Positions 19,223 to 29,006 of a stretch of DNA of 64,000 nt are shown here, piece by piece. The position numbers and the translations under genes are program-made. Location of the stretch: the NCBI GenBank assembly GCA_002878375.1, contig NIRF01000001.1:248001-312000 (forward strand), read 5' to 3'. The notes below the pieces were generated by a model. The model ran no database searches. It was not told the DNA's origin and saw only the letters and a list, made by a program, of their open reading frames with translations. Position 1 is the stretch's first letter. Every line of letters starts with the position of its first letter. This stretch comes from Dictyoglomus sp. NZ13-RE01. Lineage in GTDB: Bacteria > Dictyoglomota > Dictyoglomia > Dictyoglomales > Dictyoglomaceae.

Positions 19223-19258
19223 AATTAATGAAAAAAAAATTTGCAATAAGGAGAGCCT

Positions 19259-19708
19259 ATGAAGGAATTAAGAGAAAGTCTAAAAAACTTTGGTTTTAGA
19301 TTGAGTAAACAAAGAATGCTTGTTTTACAATTTTTTGAAGAGCATAAAACCGGACATTATTCTATAAATGACATTTACAAATATCTATCTGAAAAATATA
19401 GCAACATTTCCTATACTTCAGTTTACAGAACCTGCAAACTTTTAGAAAAACTTGGATTAATAAGAGCAATCTCTTTTGAAGAGAGACATATCCATTACGA
19501 AAGCAATTTATCTCTTCATTTGCATTATCAATGCCTAATTTGTGGAAAAGTTTTTGAGGATGAAAAAGAATGGATAAAAGAATTAGAAGAAAAACTTTAT
19601 AGGGAAGATTTTGAAATTAAATCCTATAGAATCCAAGTTTATGGCATATGTAGTGAATGTAGAAAGAGAGGTGAAAGCAATGGTAAAAACATTGTATCAA
19701 ATGAATAA
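19259..19708 (+). CDS. fur: Fur-family metal-responsive regulator
   Basis: A 149-residue Fur-type repressor. The winged helix is visible (LSKQRMLVLQFFEEH, YTSVYRTCKLLEKLGLI), then the metal-sensing H/E region (HIHYESNLSLHLHYQC) and two CxxC pairs, CLIC and CSEC, the structural zinc site. It heads the feoABC operon and its own promoter carries a Fur-type box, so iron sensing is the best reading; PerR or Zur cannot be excluded from sequence alone. RBS AAGGAGAG. The 3' end overlaps feoA by 29 bases. Confidence 0.9.
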   Translation: MKELRESLKNFGFRLSKQRMLVLQFFEEHKTGHYSINDIYKYLSEKYSNISYTSVYRTCKLLEKLGLIRAISFEERHIHYESNLSLHLHYQCLICGKVFEDEKEWIKELEEKLYREDFEIKSYRIQVYGICSECRKRGESNGKNIVSNE

Positions 19709-19922
19709 AGGAGAAAAGGGTAAAATCCTTTTAATTAAAGGTGGAAGAGGAAAAATATTAAGATTGGCAGAGATGGGATTAATCCCAGGGGAAGAAGTAG
19801 TTTTATTGCAAAAGAGTATAGGACCAGTGATTGTTAAGGTAAAAGATACTAATTTAGCCCTTGGACGTGGTATTGCAGAGTCGATTCTTGTGGAGGTTGA
19901 AACGAATGAAAAAGAAAATTAG
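19680..19922 (+). CDS. feoA: Ferrous iron transport protein A
   Basis: An 80-residue SH3-like protein that works with FeoB in ferrous iron uptake. Seen motifs: KGGRGKILRLAEMGLIPGEEV and the end strand LALGRGIAESILVE, both diagnostic of FeoA. The start at 19680 is chosen for the GAGAGGTG ribosome site upstream; an alternative ATG at 19701 would remove seven residues. It overlaps fur upstream and feoB downstream, consistent with tight coupling. Confidence 0.9.
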   Translation: MVKTLYQMNKGEKGKILLIKGGRGKILRLAEMGLIPGEEVVLLQKSIGPVIVKVKDTNLALGRGIAESILVEVETNEKEN

Positions 19923-21876
19923 GGTTGCATTAGCTGGAAATCCAAATGTAGGAAAAAGTACAGTTTTTAATCTTCTAACAGGTCTTAGACAACATGTGGG
20001 TAACTGGCCAGGTAAAACCGTTGAGAAAAAGGAAGGAATATATGAGACTAATAATTATATTATTGAAATTATTGACCTTCCAGGAACTTATAGCTTAAGC
20101 TATCATTCTTTAGAAGAACAAATAGCAAGAGATTTCATCATAAATGAAAAGCCAGACATTGTTGTAGTTATAGCGGACGCAACTGCTTTAGAAAGAAATT
20201 TATATCTTCTTTCTCAACTTTTGGAATTACATCCTAAAATCATCTTAGCAATTAATATGATTGATCTCCTTAAGGAGAAGAAGTACAAGCTTAATTTTGA
20301 GAGACTAAGTAAGAAATTAGGGATACCTGTAGTTCCTATGATTGCCAGCAAAGGTGAAGGTATCAAAGAACTTGTAAATAATATAATTAATCTATTTGAA
20401 AACAAAATTCAACTCAATCTAACATTACCAAATTATCAAGATTTAGAGCCTTTGATAAGTGAGTTAGAGAATATATTGTCATCAAAAGAATGTAGTATAC
20501 CAGTTCGCTGGTTAGCAATTAAGATCTTAGAAAACGATCAAGAATTTATAGAATACGTTAAGAAAAATTATGATTTCACAATTATACAGAAAATTATTGG
20601 AAAGAGAGAAGATTTACCAGTATTAATTGCAAGCTATAGGTATAAATGGATTAAGGATTTATTAAAAGATGTACTGGAAAAGCCAAAAACTCAAGTTATA
20701 ACCCTAACGGATAAGTTGGATACAGTATTTACTCATCCAATTTTAGGATTTTTTATAGCATTATTTGTATTATTCTCCATATTTTACTTTACATACTTCA
20801 TAAGTGGAATATTCATAGAACCATGGTCAAAAATCTTGGATTACTTTAAACTTCTTTTGCAAAATACCTTCAATTTTCTTCCCAATTTCCTAAATAACTT
20901 TACTTTTGATGGAATTTGGTCTGGTGTCTCTATATTATTTAATTTCATTCCACTATTAGTAATATTTCTCTTCTTTTTAGCATTATTAGAAGATACAGGG
21001 TATTTAGCAAGAATTGCTTTTGTAACGGATAGACTTATGCACACTCTCGGACTACATGGAAAAAGTTTCATTCCACTCATTTTAAGCTCTGGATGCAATG
21101 TAGTTGGTATCATGGGAACGAGAACAATAGAGGATGAAAAAGATAGAACTCTTCTAATCTTAGTAAGTTCATTTATCCCTTGCCTACCAAGAATTATTGT
21201 TTCAGCCTTTTTTATTAGTATCTTTTTTCCAAAGTATTCCGCTTTAGTTTTAATTTCTCTATATTTAATTAGTTTATTTTCAGTATTCATTAATAGCAAA
21301 ATAATTGGCAAATTCATCATTAAGACTTCATTTAATCCCCTAATTATGGAATTACCGCTATATAAATTGCCAAACATGAAAGTAGTATTACTTTATATTT
21401 GGGAAAATTTAAAGTCCTTTCTTAGAAGAGCAGGTACAGTTATAGTTTTACTCTCTGGCATCATTTGGATTTTATCCAATTATCCCTCCTCTAATTTGGA
21501 AGATTCATTCTTATCTCAATTAGGAAAAATAATTTTACCGATATTCAAGACTATGGGATTTAACTGGCAATTAGTTATTGCTTTAATAACTGGGTTTGTT
21601 GCAAAAGAGTCAAGCCTTTCTACCCTCTCTACCATATATCAGAAAGCCGGTCTTGATTTAACACAGGCTTTAAAAACTCAATTTACTCCTACAACCATAT
21701 ATGCCTTTTTAGTTATGCAACTTTTATATATACCTTGTTTAGCAACTTTAGCAACAATCTATAAAGAAACCCATTCTAAGAAGTGGACCGCCTTTAGTGT
21801 GTTCTACTCTTTAGTGTATGCCTACATTCTTTCCTTCATTGTATACATTATTGGAGGATTATTATGGAAGAGTTAA
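19906..21876 (+). CDS. feoB: Ferrous iron transporter FeoB
   Basis: The main bacterial Fe(II) importer of the inner membrane. The 656-residue protein has an N-terminal G domain with G1 GNPNVGKST, G3 DLPGTYSL and G4 NMID, a helical spacer, then a long hydrophobic region with two Gate domains; SSGCNVVGIMGTRTIEDEKDR and LVSSFIPCLPRI carry the conserved cysteines. The start at 19906 follows GGAGG and gives the usual short lead before G1. It overlaps feoA by 17 bases and feoC by 13. Confidence 0.96.
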   Translation: MKKKIRVALAGNPNVGKSTVFNLLTGLRQHVGNWPGKTVEKKEGIYETNNYIIEIIDLPGTYSLSYHSLEEQIARDFIINEKPDIVVVIADATALERNLYLLSQLLELHPKIILAINMIDLLKEKKYKLNFERLSKKLGIPVVPMIASKGEGIKELVNNIINLFENKIQLNLTLPNYQDLEPLISELENILSSKECSIPVRWLAIKILENDQEFIEYVKKNYDFTIIQKIIGKREDLPVLIASYRYKWIKDLLKDVLEKPKTQVITLTDKLDTVFTHPILGFFIALFVLFSIFYFTYFISGIFIEPWSKILDYFKLLLQNTFNFLPNFLNNFTFDGIWSGVSILFNFIPLLVIFLFFLALLEDTGYLARIAFVTDRLMHTLGLHGKSFIPLILSSGCNVVGIMGTRTIEDEKDRTLLILVSSFIPCLPRIIVSAFFISIFFPKYSALVLISLYLISLFSVFINSKIIGKFIIKTSFNPLIMELPLYKLPNMKVVLLYIWENLKSFLRRAGTVIVLLSGIIWILSNYPSSNLEDSFLSQLGKIILPIFKTMGFNWQLVIALITGFVAKESSLSTLSTIYQKAGLDLTQALKTQFTPTTIYAFLVMQLLYIPCLATLATIYKETHSKKWTAFSVFYSLVYAYILSFIVYIIGGLLWKS

Positions 21877-22082
21877 AAAATGTTTTGGATTTCATTAGAA
21901 AAAATAAAATTGTTTCAATAAATGAGATAAAAACAAAGTTCCATCTCTCTGATGAAGAGATGGAACTTATTATCATCCAACTAAAGGATTTAGGATTTTT
22001 TATTAGTAAAGAAGAAAACAAGTGTAAAAGTTGTCCATATTTTAAATCCTGCTCTCAAGGATGTCTGAAATCTGATCTCTAA
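21864..22082 (+). CDS. feoC: FeoC-like winged-helix protein with iron-sulfur-type cysteines
   Basis: A 72-residue protein with a small winged helix (LDFIRKNKIVSINEIKTKF, LSDEEMELIIIQLKDLGF) and a C-terminal cysteine cluster, CKSCPYFKSCSQGC, as in FeoC proteins that may bind a 4Fe-4S cluster and control FeoB stability or transport. It overlaps feoB by 13 bases and, on the opposite strand, the end of pyrF by 41 bases. Its coding sequence also contains the probable terminator of the pyr operon. Confidence 0.85.
   Translation: MEELKNVLDFIRKNKIVSINEIKTKFHLSDEEMELIIIQLKDLGFFISKEENKCKSCPYFKSCSQGCLKSDL
21929..21968 (-). terminator. pyr operon terminator inside feoC
   Basis: Perfect 13-base arms AAGTTCCATCTCT (21936-21948) and AGAGATGGAACTT (21956-21968) with a 7-base loop; on the minus strand the stem is followed by TTTGTTTTTATC. 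It lies about 75 bases past the pyrF stop and wholly inside the feoC coding sequence. Confidence 0.75.
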
Positions 22083-22770
22083 TATTCTTAATAACTTGTG
22101 CAGGATTATCACTCTTAGTTATAGGTCTACCAATTACTAAGAAATCTGATCCTTTTTCCATTGCCTCTCTTGGTGTCATAACCCTTTTCTGATCATCTTT
22201 TAAATTCTTCTCAAGTCTTATTCCAGGTGTAACAATTATGAGTCTTTTTTTAATGTTATTTCTTATTAATTCAATCTCCCAAGGGGATGCTACAACACCA
22301 TCTAAACCTGTTTCCTGTGCTAACTGGGCTAAGAATAAAACTTGTTCAGGTAATGAACGAGAAATTCCCCAACTTCTTCTTAATGTTTCTTCAGAAAAAC
22401 TTGTTAAAACAGTAATCCCTAATAAATAAGGAGTATCTGTATGATTCTCATTTTTAAATCTCTCTACCACCTCCACAGATTTTTTAAGCATTTCCTCTCC
22501 ACCTAAAATATGAAGTGTTAACATCATTGGGTTCAATTCTAATAACTTTTCTATGGTTCTAACTACTGTATTTGGTATGTCAAATAACTTTAGGTCTATA
22601 AAAACTTCCCCTCCTAACTCCTTAATCTTTGTCACAATCTTAGGACCAGCGGAAGAGAATAACTCTAACCCAACCTTAAAATTCTTCACATAAGGGAGCA
22701 AAGTCTCAACCATATGAAGAGCTTCAGACTCGGTAGGAAAATCTAAGGCAACAATAATAGGATCCTTCAT
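22042..22770 (-). CDS. pyrF: Orotidine 5'-phosphate decarboxylase
   Basis: Decarboxylates OMP to UMP, the last step of de novo pyrimidine synthesis. The 242-residue protein has the IVALDFPTESEAL start, the catalytic FIDLKLFDIPNTV (D-x-K-x-x-D region), the phosphate-binding TPGIRLEKN and VIGRPITKSDNPA. The four-base overlap with pyrD (ATGA) shows coupling. It is the last pyr gene and converges on feoC with a 41-base overlap. Confidence 0.96.
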   Translation of the reverse strand: MKDPIIVALDFPTESEALHMVETLLPYVKNFKVGLELFSSAGPKIVTKIKELGGEVFIDLKLFDIPNTVVRTIEKLLELNPMMLTLHILGGEEMLKKSVEVVERFKNENHTDTPYLLGITVLTSFSEETLRRSWGISRSLPEQVLFLAQLAQETGLDGVVASPWEIELIRNNIKKRLIIVTPGIRLEKNLKDDQKRVMTPREAMEKGSDFLVIGRPITKSDNPAQVIKNIRDQISDILESRI

Positions 22771-23690
22771 AGGATATTATCCTCCTTTCTTTTATGAGCA
22801 AAACCTATTAAATCTTGAATACTCTCATCTTCTATATTCCTATACAGATCTTCTACTAACTCTTTTCCAATCATAGGATTTATAAAATTAGCTGTTCCAA
22901 CCTCTACTAATGATGCACCAGCAAGAATATATTCTAAAACATCAGTATAATTTATAATTCCACCGCATCCTATAATAGTAATACCTGTTTTCTCATAAAC
23001 TTCCCATACATATCTAAGAACTAAAGGTTTCACTGCAGGACCTGAGTATCCAGCAAAAATTCTCTTAAAAGCAGGTTTCCTATTCTTCCAATCAATAGCC
23101 ATTCCTAAGAAAGTATTAAATAGGACTACAACATTTACTCCAACATTTTTTAGCCCTAAAACTATATCGACTATATCTTTTGCTTCAGGGGAAAGTTTCA
23201 CCCACACCGGCTTTTTTGAAATCTTCAATACCTTTTTTACCAAACTTATTAGAGAATCCTTATCAACCCCAAAATGCATTCCACCTTTATCTACATTAGG
23301 ACAGGAAACATTTAATTCTATAGCAGATACCTTTGTATCATTTAAACTCTTAATGAGATCCAGATATTCACTCTCACTCTCTCCTGCAATTGAAACAATT
23401 ATATTAGTATCTATCCTTTGAAGTTTTTCTATTTCTTCACATAGAAATGCTTCTATTCCTGGATTTTCTAAACCTATAGAATTTAATATACCAGAATAAG
23501 CTTCCCATATTCTTGGAGGAGGGTTACCTTTTCGGGGTTTTAAGGTTATACTCTTTGTAACTATTCCTCCTAAAATACTTAAATCATAAAATTTTGATAT
23601 CTCTTCTCCAAAACCAATAGTTCCTGATGCTAATAATATAGGATTTTTAAAAGTAAGATCTCCAATCTTAACTTCCAATCTATTATTCAT
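22767..23690 (-). CDS. pyrD: Dihydroorotate dehydrogenase catalytic subunit, NAD type (PyrDB)
   Basis: Oxidises dihydroorotate to orotate; class 1B enzymes work with PyrK to pass electrons to NAD. The 307-residue TIM-barrel protein shows LASGTIGFG, NSIGLENPGIEAF, the loop IELNVSCPNVDKGG with the catalytic cysteine, PVWVKLSPEA and GCGGIINYTDVLEYILAGA. It overlaps pyrK and pyrF by four bases each. The presence of pyrK supports the 1B assignment. Confidence 0.95.
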   Translation of the reverse strand: MNNRLEVKIGDLTFKNPILLASGTIGFGEEISKFYDLSILGGIVTKSITLKPRKGNPPPRIWEAYSGILNSIGLENPGIEAFLCEEIEKLQRIDTNIIVSIAGESESEYLDLIKSLNDTKVSAIELNVSCPNVDKGGMHFGVDKDSLISLVKKVLKISKKPVWVKLSPEAKDIVDIVLGLKNVGVNVVVLFNTFLGMAIDWKNRKPAFKRIFAGYSGPAVKPLVLRYVWEVYEKTGITIIGCGGIINYTDVLEYILAGASLVEVGTANFINPMIGKELVEDLYRNIEDESIQDLIGFAHKRKEDNIL

Positions 23691-24433
23691 AGTATTACCT
23701 CAGCTCCTGATAAAACTGGACCATCCTTACATATATGCATATTTTTATCCTTTCCCCCTATATAACAGCTTAGGCATATCCCAATCCCACAACCCATTCT
23801 CTCCTCCAAAGACAAATATAATTTTCCTTTGTCCTCTATCATTTCCCATATTTTTTTCAACATTAATATGGGACCACAGGCGTAAATGAGATCATACCTA
23901 TCTAAATCCTCTATATAATCTGTAATTATTCCTCTATTACCTAAACTTCCATCCTCAGTGGTAATTACCAAGCTATGTGAATTATCAATGAAATTAGAAA
24001 GAATAATATTAGGTACATAAGTTGAAAATCCCAAATAAATATCAGGCTTTATTCCCCCTCTATTCAGTTCTAACAGCAAAAAGTTTAATGGAGCAATTCC
24101 TATACCACCTCCTATTATTGCGATTTTTTTAGAAACCTCAGGGTATGGAAAACCTCTTCCCAAAGGAGCCAATACTTTTAGTTTTTCTCCTCTTTTTCTT
24201 TCTGAAAGTAAACTTGTACCTCTTCCTTTTATTTGATACAAAAATTCCAAGGAATCTTCTGAAGCATTATAAAAACTAAAGGGTCTTGAAAGTAATGGGT
24301 CTAAACTATTATTTATTCTTATCATAGCAAACTGTCCGGGATATATTTGAAAATCAAAATTATTTTTAATCTTTAAAAGATATATATCTTTGAATAAATT
24401 TTTATTTTCTAAGATCTCACAATCTCTATACAT
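23687..24433 (-). CDS. pyrK: Dihydroorotate dehydrogenase electron transfer subunit
   Basis: FAD and 2Fe-2S protein linking PyrD to NAD. The 248-residue protein shows an FAD-binding barrel (PGQFAMIRINN, DPLLSRPFSFYN), an NAD-binding domain (IIGGGIGIAPLNFLL, YACGPILMLKKIW) and the iron-sulfur cysteines in ERMGCGIGICLSC...ICKDGPVL. It overlaps pyrC by eight bases and pyrD by four. Confidence 0.95.
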   Translation of the reverse strand: MYRDCEILENKNLFKDIYLLKIKNNFDFQIYPGQFAMIRINNSLDPLLSRPFSFYNASEDSLEFLYQIKGRGTSLLSERKRGEKLKVLAPLGRGFPYPEVSKKIAIIGGGIGIAPLNFLLLELNRGGIKPDIYLGFSTYVPNIILSNFIDNSHSLVITTEDGSLGNRGIITDYIEDLDRYDLIYACGPILMLKKIWEMIEDKGKLYLSLEERMGCGIGICLSCYIGGKDKNMHICKDGPVLSGAEVIL

Positions 24434-25724
24434 TTACTATCCTACCCTCTTTATATACAATCTTCCCATCTACTATGGTTAAGACTGGCCACCCTTTTAA
24501 ACTCCATCCTTTAAAAGGAGTGTTTTTACCAAGAGAGAAAAATTCGTCAGGGTTAACCTTCTTTTCTAAATTAAGGTCGATCATAGTAAGGTTTGCCTTT
24601 AGTCCTTTAGCTAAAGGTGTATAAGGAATATTAAAAATCTTTGCAGGATTATAAGACAATTTTTTAAATAATTTTAAGAGTGGAATTTTTCTCTCATAAT
24701 AACCGTATGTTATAATGAGAGGTATAACCGTCTCTATTCCGGAAATTCCAAATTCTGCTAAGTTATATTCCTTTTCTTTATCATCTCTATGATGCGGTGC
24801 ATGATCAGATGCAATTACATCTATAATATCTTCATCCAAAGCTTTCCAAAGACTATCAACATCCTCCTTTGTTCTTAAAGGAGGATTAACCTTTGTATCT
24901 GGATCATAATTCGTCTTAATTATGTAATCTTCCGTTAAAGTTAAATGATGAGGAGTTACTTCACATGTAACCTTTATATTATTCTTTTTACCCCATTTTA
25001 TCATTTCTATACTTTGCCATGTAGAAACATGGGCAATATGTATTTTCCCACCTGTTAATTGAGACAAAAATATATCCCTTATTACAATACTTGACTCTGC
25101 AACCCAAGGAATTCCTTTGAGTCCTAAGATTGTAGCTGTTTTACCCCAATTAATAGAACCTTCGCTCGATAAATTTACATCTTCACAGTGTTCAACAATT
25201 GGAACATCAAACATTTTTGAGTATTCTAAAGCACATCTCAATAACTCACTATTCATTACACAATTTCCATCATCAGAGAAGGCTTTTGCACCAGCACGAT
25301 ACATATCTCCAAGTTCTGTCAATTCCTTTCCTTCTCTTCCCTTTGTAATTGCTCCCATAGGATATATCTTTATGATGTTAATCTCCTCCGCTCTCCTTCT
25401 AACATAATTGACCATGGCACTATTATCAATTGAAGGGTCTGTATTTGGCATACATAAAACTCCTGTAAATCCGCCAGCTGCTCCTGCCATACTTCCAGTA
25501 AGCATATTCTCCTTCCATTCATATCCAGGCTCCCTAAAATGAACATGGGTATCTATTAAGCTTGGTACAATAATCTTCCCTTCCCCATTAATCTCTTCTG
25601 CATCTGAAACTCTAATATATTCATCAATCTCTCTTATAATTCCATCCTCAATTAAGATATCTTTCTTTTCCTGAAAGTCTTTTTCTGGATGAATAAGAAG
25701 TACATCATGAATTAAAAGTCTCAT
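24426..25724 (-). CDS. pyrC: Dihydroorotase
   Basis: Closes carbamoyl aspartate to dihydroorotate. The 432-residue type I (long-form) amidohydrolase has the metal motif [28 protein letters not shown], the HVS segment [11 protein letters not shown] and the acidic end [10 protein letters not shown]. The TIM-barrel domain is framed by the small beta domain typical of the family. It overlaps pyrB by 20 bases and pyrK by 8. Confidence 0.96.
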   Translation of the reverse strand: MRLLIHDVLLIHPEKDFQEKKDILIEDGIIREIDEYIRVSDAEEINGEGKIIVPSLIDTHVHFREPGYEWKENMLTGSMAGAAGGFTGVLCMPNTDPSIDNSAMVNYVRRRAEEINIIKIYPMGAITKGREGKELTELGDMYRAGAKAFSDDGNCVMNSELLRCALEYSKMFDVPIVEHCEDVNLSSEGSINWGKTATILGLKGIPWVAESSIVIRDIFLSQLTGGKIHIAHVSTWQSIEMIKWGKKNNIKVTCEVTPHHLTLTEDYIIKTNYDPDTKVNPPLRTKEDVDSLWKALDEDIIDVIASDHAPHHRDDKEKEYNLAEFGISGIETVIPLIITYGYYERKIPLLKLFKKLSYNPAKIFNIPYTPLAKGLKANLTMIDLNLEKKVNPDEFFSLGKNTPFKGWSLKGWPVLTIVDGKIVYKEGRIVNV

Positions 25725-26649
25725 CCAATTTACCTCCTCCCAATATGAGGTAAAGAATTGCCATTCTTATTGCAACACCATTTGTAACCTGTTCATTTAT
25801 AACTGAATATTTACTATCAGCCACTTCAGATGTTATCTCTACTCCTCTATTCATAGGACCGGGATGCATAATTAGAACATCCTTCTTAGCTTTTTTAACT
25901 CTTTCTTCGGTAATGCCAAAAAGCATATTATACTCTCTGAGAGTAGGAAATAATCCCTTCTTTTGTCTTTCAAGCTGCAGCCTTAAAACATATATGATGT
26001 CTGCAGATTTTATAGCGGAGTCTACATCATAGGTAACTTGAACGCCTAAATCCTCAATTCCTGGAGGTATTAATGTGCTTGGTCCACAAACTACTACCTC
26101 ATTTCCAAGGGTCTTCCAAGCATATATATTTGATCTTGCCACTCTACTATGCATTATATCTCCAACAATAGCAACTTTTAAATCGCTTATTTTCTTTTTC
26201 TTTTCGAAAACCGTAAACACATCAAGAAGGGCTTGAGTTGGATGTTCATGCATACCATCGCCAGCATTTATCACAGAGCACGACACATTTTGAGCAATAA
26301 AATTACAAACCCCAGAAGAACTATGTCTTATTATGAAAGCATCAATTCCCATAGCTTCCAAAGTCTTTACTGTATCTAATAAAGTTTCTCCCTTTTGCAC
26401 ACTACTTACTGATACTGATATACTTATGGTATCAGCACTTAAATATTTTGCAGCAAGTTCAAAAGAAGATCTCGTTCGTGTACTTGGCTCATAGAATAAT
26501 GTACATATTGTTCTTCCTCTTAGAGTAGGCACTTTCTTTATAGTTCTTTTAAGAATTTCTTTCATAGAATTAGCAGTCTCGATAATTAACAAAATATCAT
26601 CTTTACTTAACTGTTCAATTCCAAGAAGATGTTTATGATTCCATCTCAT
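25705..26649 (-). CDS. pyrB: Aspartate carbamoyltransferase catalytic subunit
   Basis: Joins carbamoyl phosphate and aspartate. The 314-residue protein has the carbamoyl phosphate loop [12 protein letters not shown], the second-site SVQKGET loop, [16 protein letters not shown] and [12 protein letters not shown]. No pyrI regulatory subunit is present. The start at ATG 26649 is chosen because GAGGTG lies six bases upstream; the in-frame GTG at 26658 falls inside that ribosome site. Confidence 0.96.
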   Translation of the reverse strand: MRWNHKHLLGIEQLSKDDILLIIETANSMKEILKRTIKKVPTLRGRTICTLFYEPSTRTRSSFELAAKYLSADTISISVSVSSVQKGETLLDTVKTLEAMGIDAFIIRHSSSGVCNFIAQNVSCSVINAGDGMHEHPTQALLDVFTVFEKKKKISDLKVAIVGDIMHSRVARSNIYAWKTLGNEVVVCGPSTLIPPGIEDLGVQVTYDVDSAIKSADIIYVLRLQLERQKKGLFPTLREYNMLFGITEERVKKAKKDVLIMHPGPMNRGVEITSEVADSKYSVINEQVTNGVAIRMAILYLILGGGKLDETFNS

Positions 26650-26659
26650 AAATATCACC

Positions 26660-27277
<618 letters not shown>

Positions 27278-27316
27278 TTAAGAAACATAAATTATTTTTC
27301 AATTTTCCTCCCTTTT

Positions 27317-27332
27317 TAGCCTCACTGGGCTA
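27317..27332 (-). promoter_or_regulatory. PyrR-binding loop in the pyr leader
   Basis: On the minus strand TAGCCCAGTGAGGCTA matches the known PyrR-binding consensus ARUCCNGNGAGGYU with one base different (C for U, still paired in the AGCC/GGCT stem). It lies between the promoter and the terminator, as expected for the anti-antiterminator that PyrR stabilises. Confidence 0.82.
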
Positions 27333-27348
27333 ATTTAAAGGTCGGTTT

Positions 27349-27377
27349 ATTATAAGGGGAAAATTTAAAAGTGTCAA
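27349..27377 (-). promoter_or_regulatory. pyr operon promoter
   Basis: TTGACA (27372-27377), 17-base spacer and TATAAT (27349-27354) on the minus strand, a perfect consensus. Start near 27342 and a leader of about 130 bases before pyrR. Confidence 0.88.
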
Positions 27378-27384
27378 TTTAATC

Positions 27385-27413
27385 TTTACCATTTTTCTTT
27401 ATAGTATTATAAT
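27385..27413 (+). promoter_or_regulatory. Promoter of the membrane-protein gene, probably leaderless
   Basis: TTTACC (27385-27390), 17-base spacer, TATAAT (27408-27413). The ATG begins at 27420, seven bases after the -10, where transcription should start, and no ribosome-binding sequence is present. Confidence 0.65.
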
Positions 27414-27419
27414 AAAGTC

Positions 27420-28157
27420 ATGATTAAAAAAGAGATGGAAAATGTTAAATTTAACATAAATTTTATCGTTATAATACTACTCACAATATTTATTAACCTT
27501 TTTCCCTTTAGTAGTAATAAAGAATTAATAGTAAGCTCCTATGCTTTAATATTTGATATAATTTTAGTTTTATTAAGTTTTTACAAAATATTTAAAACTC
27601 CTCAAATAAAAGATTATATTAAATTTCTTTTTATTTCTTTTTTACTTTGGACCATTGGTGATTTTGTGATTTTTTACAAAATCTTTACCAATATTCCCAT
27701 TAAGTTTGTAGGTCTTGAGGATGTATTTTATATTCTATTTCCTATACCAATTTTTCTTCTCTACTTGCATTTTTTCAAAGAAAGAAGTTTCAACATTCAA
27801 AAACCATTCATTATTCTTGGATTATTAGCTTTTATTGTTCTTTTATTAGGAATAGCTTATCCATTGATAGCTTACAGCTCTTACTTTTCAATAATTGAAA
27901 AAATAGTGTGGATATACTACGCTATCACCGATTTTCTATTAATATTCCTATCCATCTCTTATATTCAATCTTTAAAAAGAGATTCATCTTATTACCTTTT
28001 CTTTGCAATTTTCTTATTCTCTTTATTATATGGTTTAGCGGATATGATATTCTCTATGAGTTCAATATGGCTTAATCCTTTAGAGAATCTTACTAATACC
28101 TCGTTAATATATGAATTATCCTTTATACCTATCTTATGGTATTTAACTAACTATTAA
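27420..28157 (+). CDS. Multi-pass membrane protein of unknown function
   Basis: I do not recognise a family with certainty. The 245-residue protein has about eight hydrophobic helices, nearly end to end, with short loops. The segments LLWTIGDFVIFY, GLEDVFYILFPIPIFLL and YAITDFLLIFL resemble the polytopic sensor region found ahead of GGDEF or kinase domains, but no signalling domain follows. It is preceded by a consensus -10 at leaderless distance and followed after 24 bases by the alpha/beta hydrolase gene, so the two are probably one unit. Confidence 0.7.
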   Translation: MIKKEMENVKFNINFIVIILLTIFINLFPFSSNKELIVSSYALIFDIILVLLSFYKIFKTPQIKDYIKFLFISFLLWTIGDFVIFYKIFTNIPIKFVGLEDVFYILFPIPIFLLYLHFFKERSFNIQKPFIILGLLAFIVLLLGIAYPLIAYSSYFSIIEKIVWIYYAITDFLLIFLSISYIQSLKRDSSYYLFFAIFLFSLLYGLADMIFSMSSIWLNPLENLTNTSLIYELSFIPILWYLTNY

Positions 28158-28181
28158 TAAAAATTAAGGAGGTAAGGGCTT

Positions 28182-28951
28182 ATGAAAGAAAAAAGGGAAC
28201 CAGTAGTCTTAATCAATAATGGAGAAAAAATATTTGGAGTTATTCACATTCCTGAAAAAACACCTACACCTTTTGTTTTACTTTGTCATGGATTCACTGG
28301 TACAAAAATAGAACCCCACAGAATTTTTGTCAAAACTGCAGAAGCTTTGACAAACGCAGGAATAGGAGCTCTTCGAATTGATTTTAGAGGATCAGGAGAT
28401 AGCGAAGGTTCATTCAAGGATATGACTTTAGAAGGAGAAATATCTGATGCCATGGTGGCAATTGATTATTTATTGAACAATGAATTTGTAGATAAAGAAA
28501 AAATTGGAATATTAGGATTGTCCATGGGTGGGGCTGTTGCAAGTATGGTTTCTGGAAGAAACAACCACATTAAATCTTGTGTCTTGTGGTCTGCTGTTTG
28601 CCATTTTGATATATTTTTCAATAGAAGTCCAGAAGAAATGGGAAAAATTAAGGATTATGGAGATTTCTTAGACTTAGGCGGAAATCCAGTCGGAAAAAAT
28701 TTTTAGCAGAAATAGCTACTAAAAAGCCATTAGAGGAAATTAAGAGAAGACCCCTACCTGTTTTAATAATTCATGGCTCTGGTGATTTTGTAGTACCTAT
28801 ACAACATGCCTATGATTATTTCAATGGTCTCAAAGATACACACAAAGTTAAATTAGAAATTATTGAGCAAGCAGATCACACATTTAACTCCATTGAATGG
28901 GAAACCCAAGTAATAAATAAAACTGTTGAATGGTTTAAAAATACTTTATAA
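28182..28951 (+). pseudogene. Alpha/beta hydrolase, interrupted by a -1 frameshift
   Basis: The first 174 codons encode an alpha/beta hydrolase N-half: VLLCHGFTGTK (oxyanion region), RIDFRGSGDSEG, and the nucleophile elbow GLSMGG. The frame then stops at TAG 28704-28706. The -1 frame continues at once with LAEIATKKPLEEIKRRPLP, IIHGSGDFVVP (catalytic Asp) and EQADHTF (catalytic His) to TAA 28949-28951, giving about 256 residues in all. All three catalytic residues survive if the frames are joined. The shift point is A6T5 containing A AAT TTT directly before the stop. A lost A, or -1 ribosomal or transcriptional slippage, would each explain it. Confidence 0.8.
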
Positions 28952-28980
28952 AAAGTAGGGGGAGCTACCCCCTACTTTTT
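28950..28980 (+). terminator. Terminator after the hydrolase
   Basis: Perfect 13-base arms AAAAAGTAGGGGG and CCCCCTACTTTTT around a 5-base loop, with A and T tracts at either end. It begins at the stop codon of the hydrolase C-half and should also act on the minus strand for the broken DUF438 gene. Confidence 0.9.
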
Positions 28981-29006
28981 ATATATTTTTCAGGATCTTT
29001 TTCAAA

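Noticed and set aside
20841-21377. 178-codon frame antisense to feoB
   Set aside because: It mirrors the hydrophobic codons of feoB and shows no motif, promoter or ribosome site.
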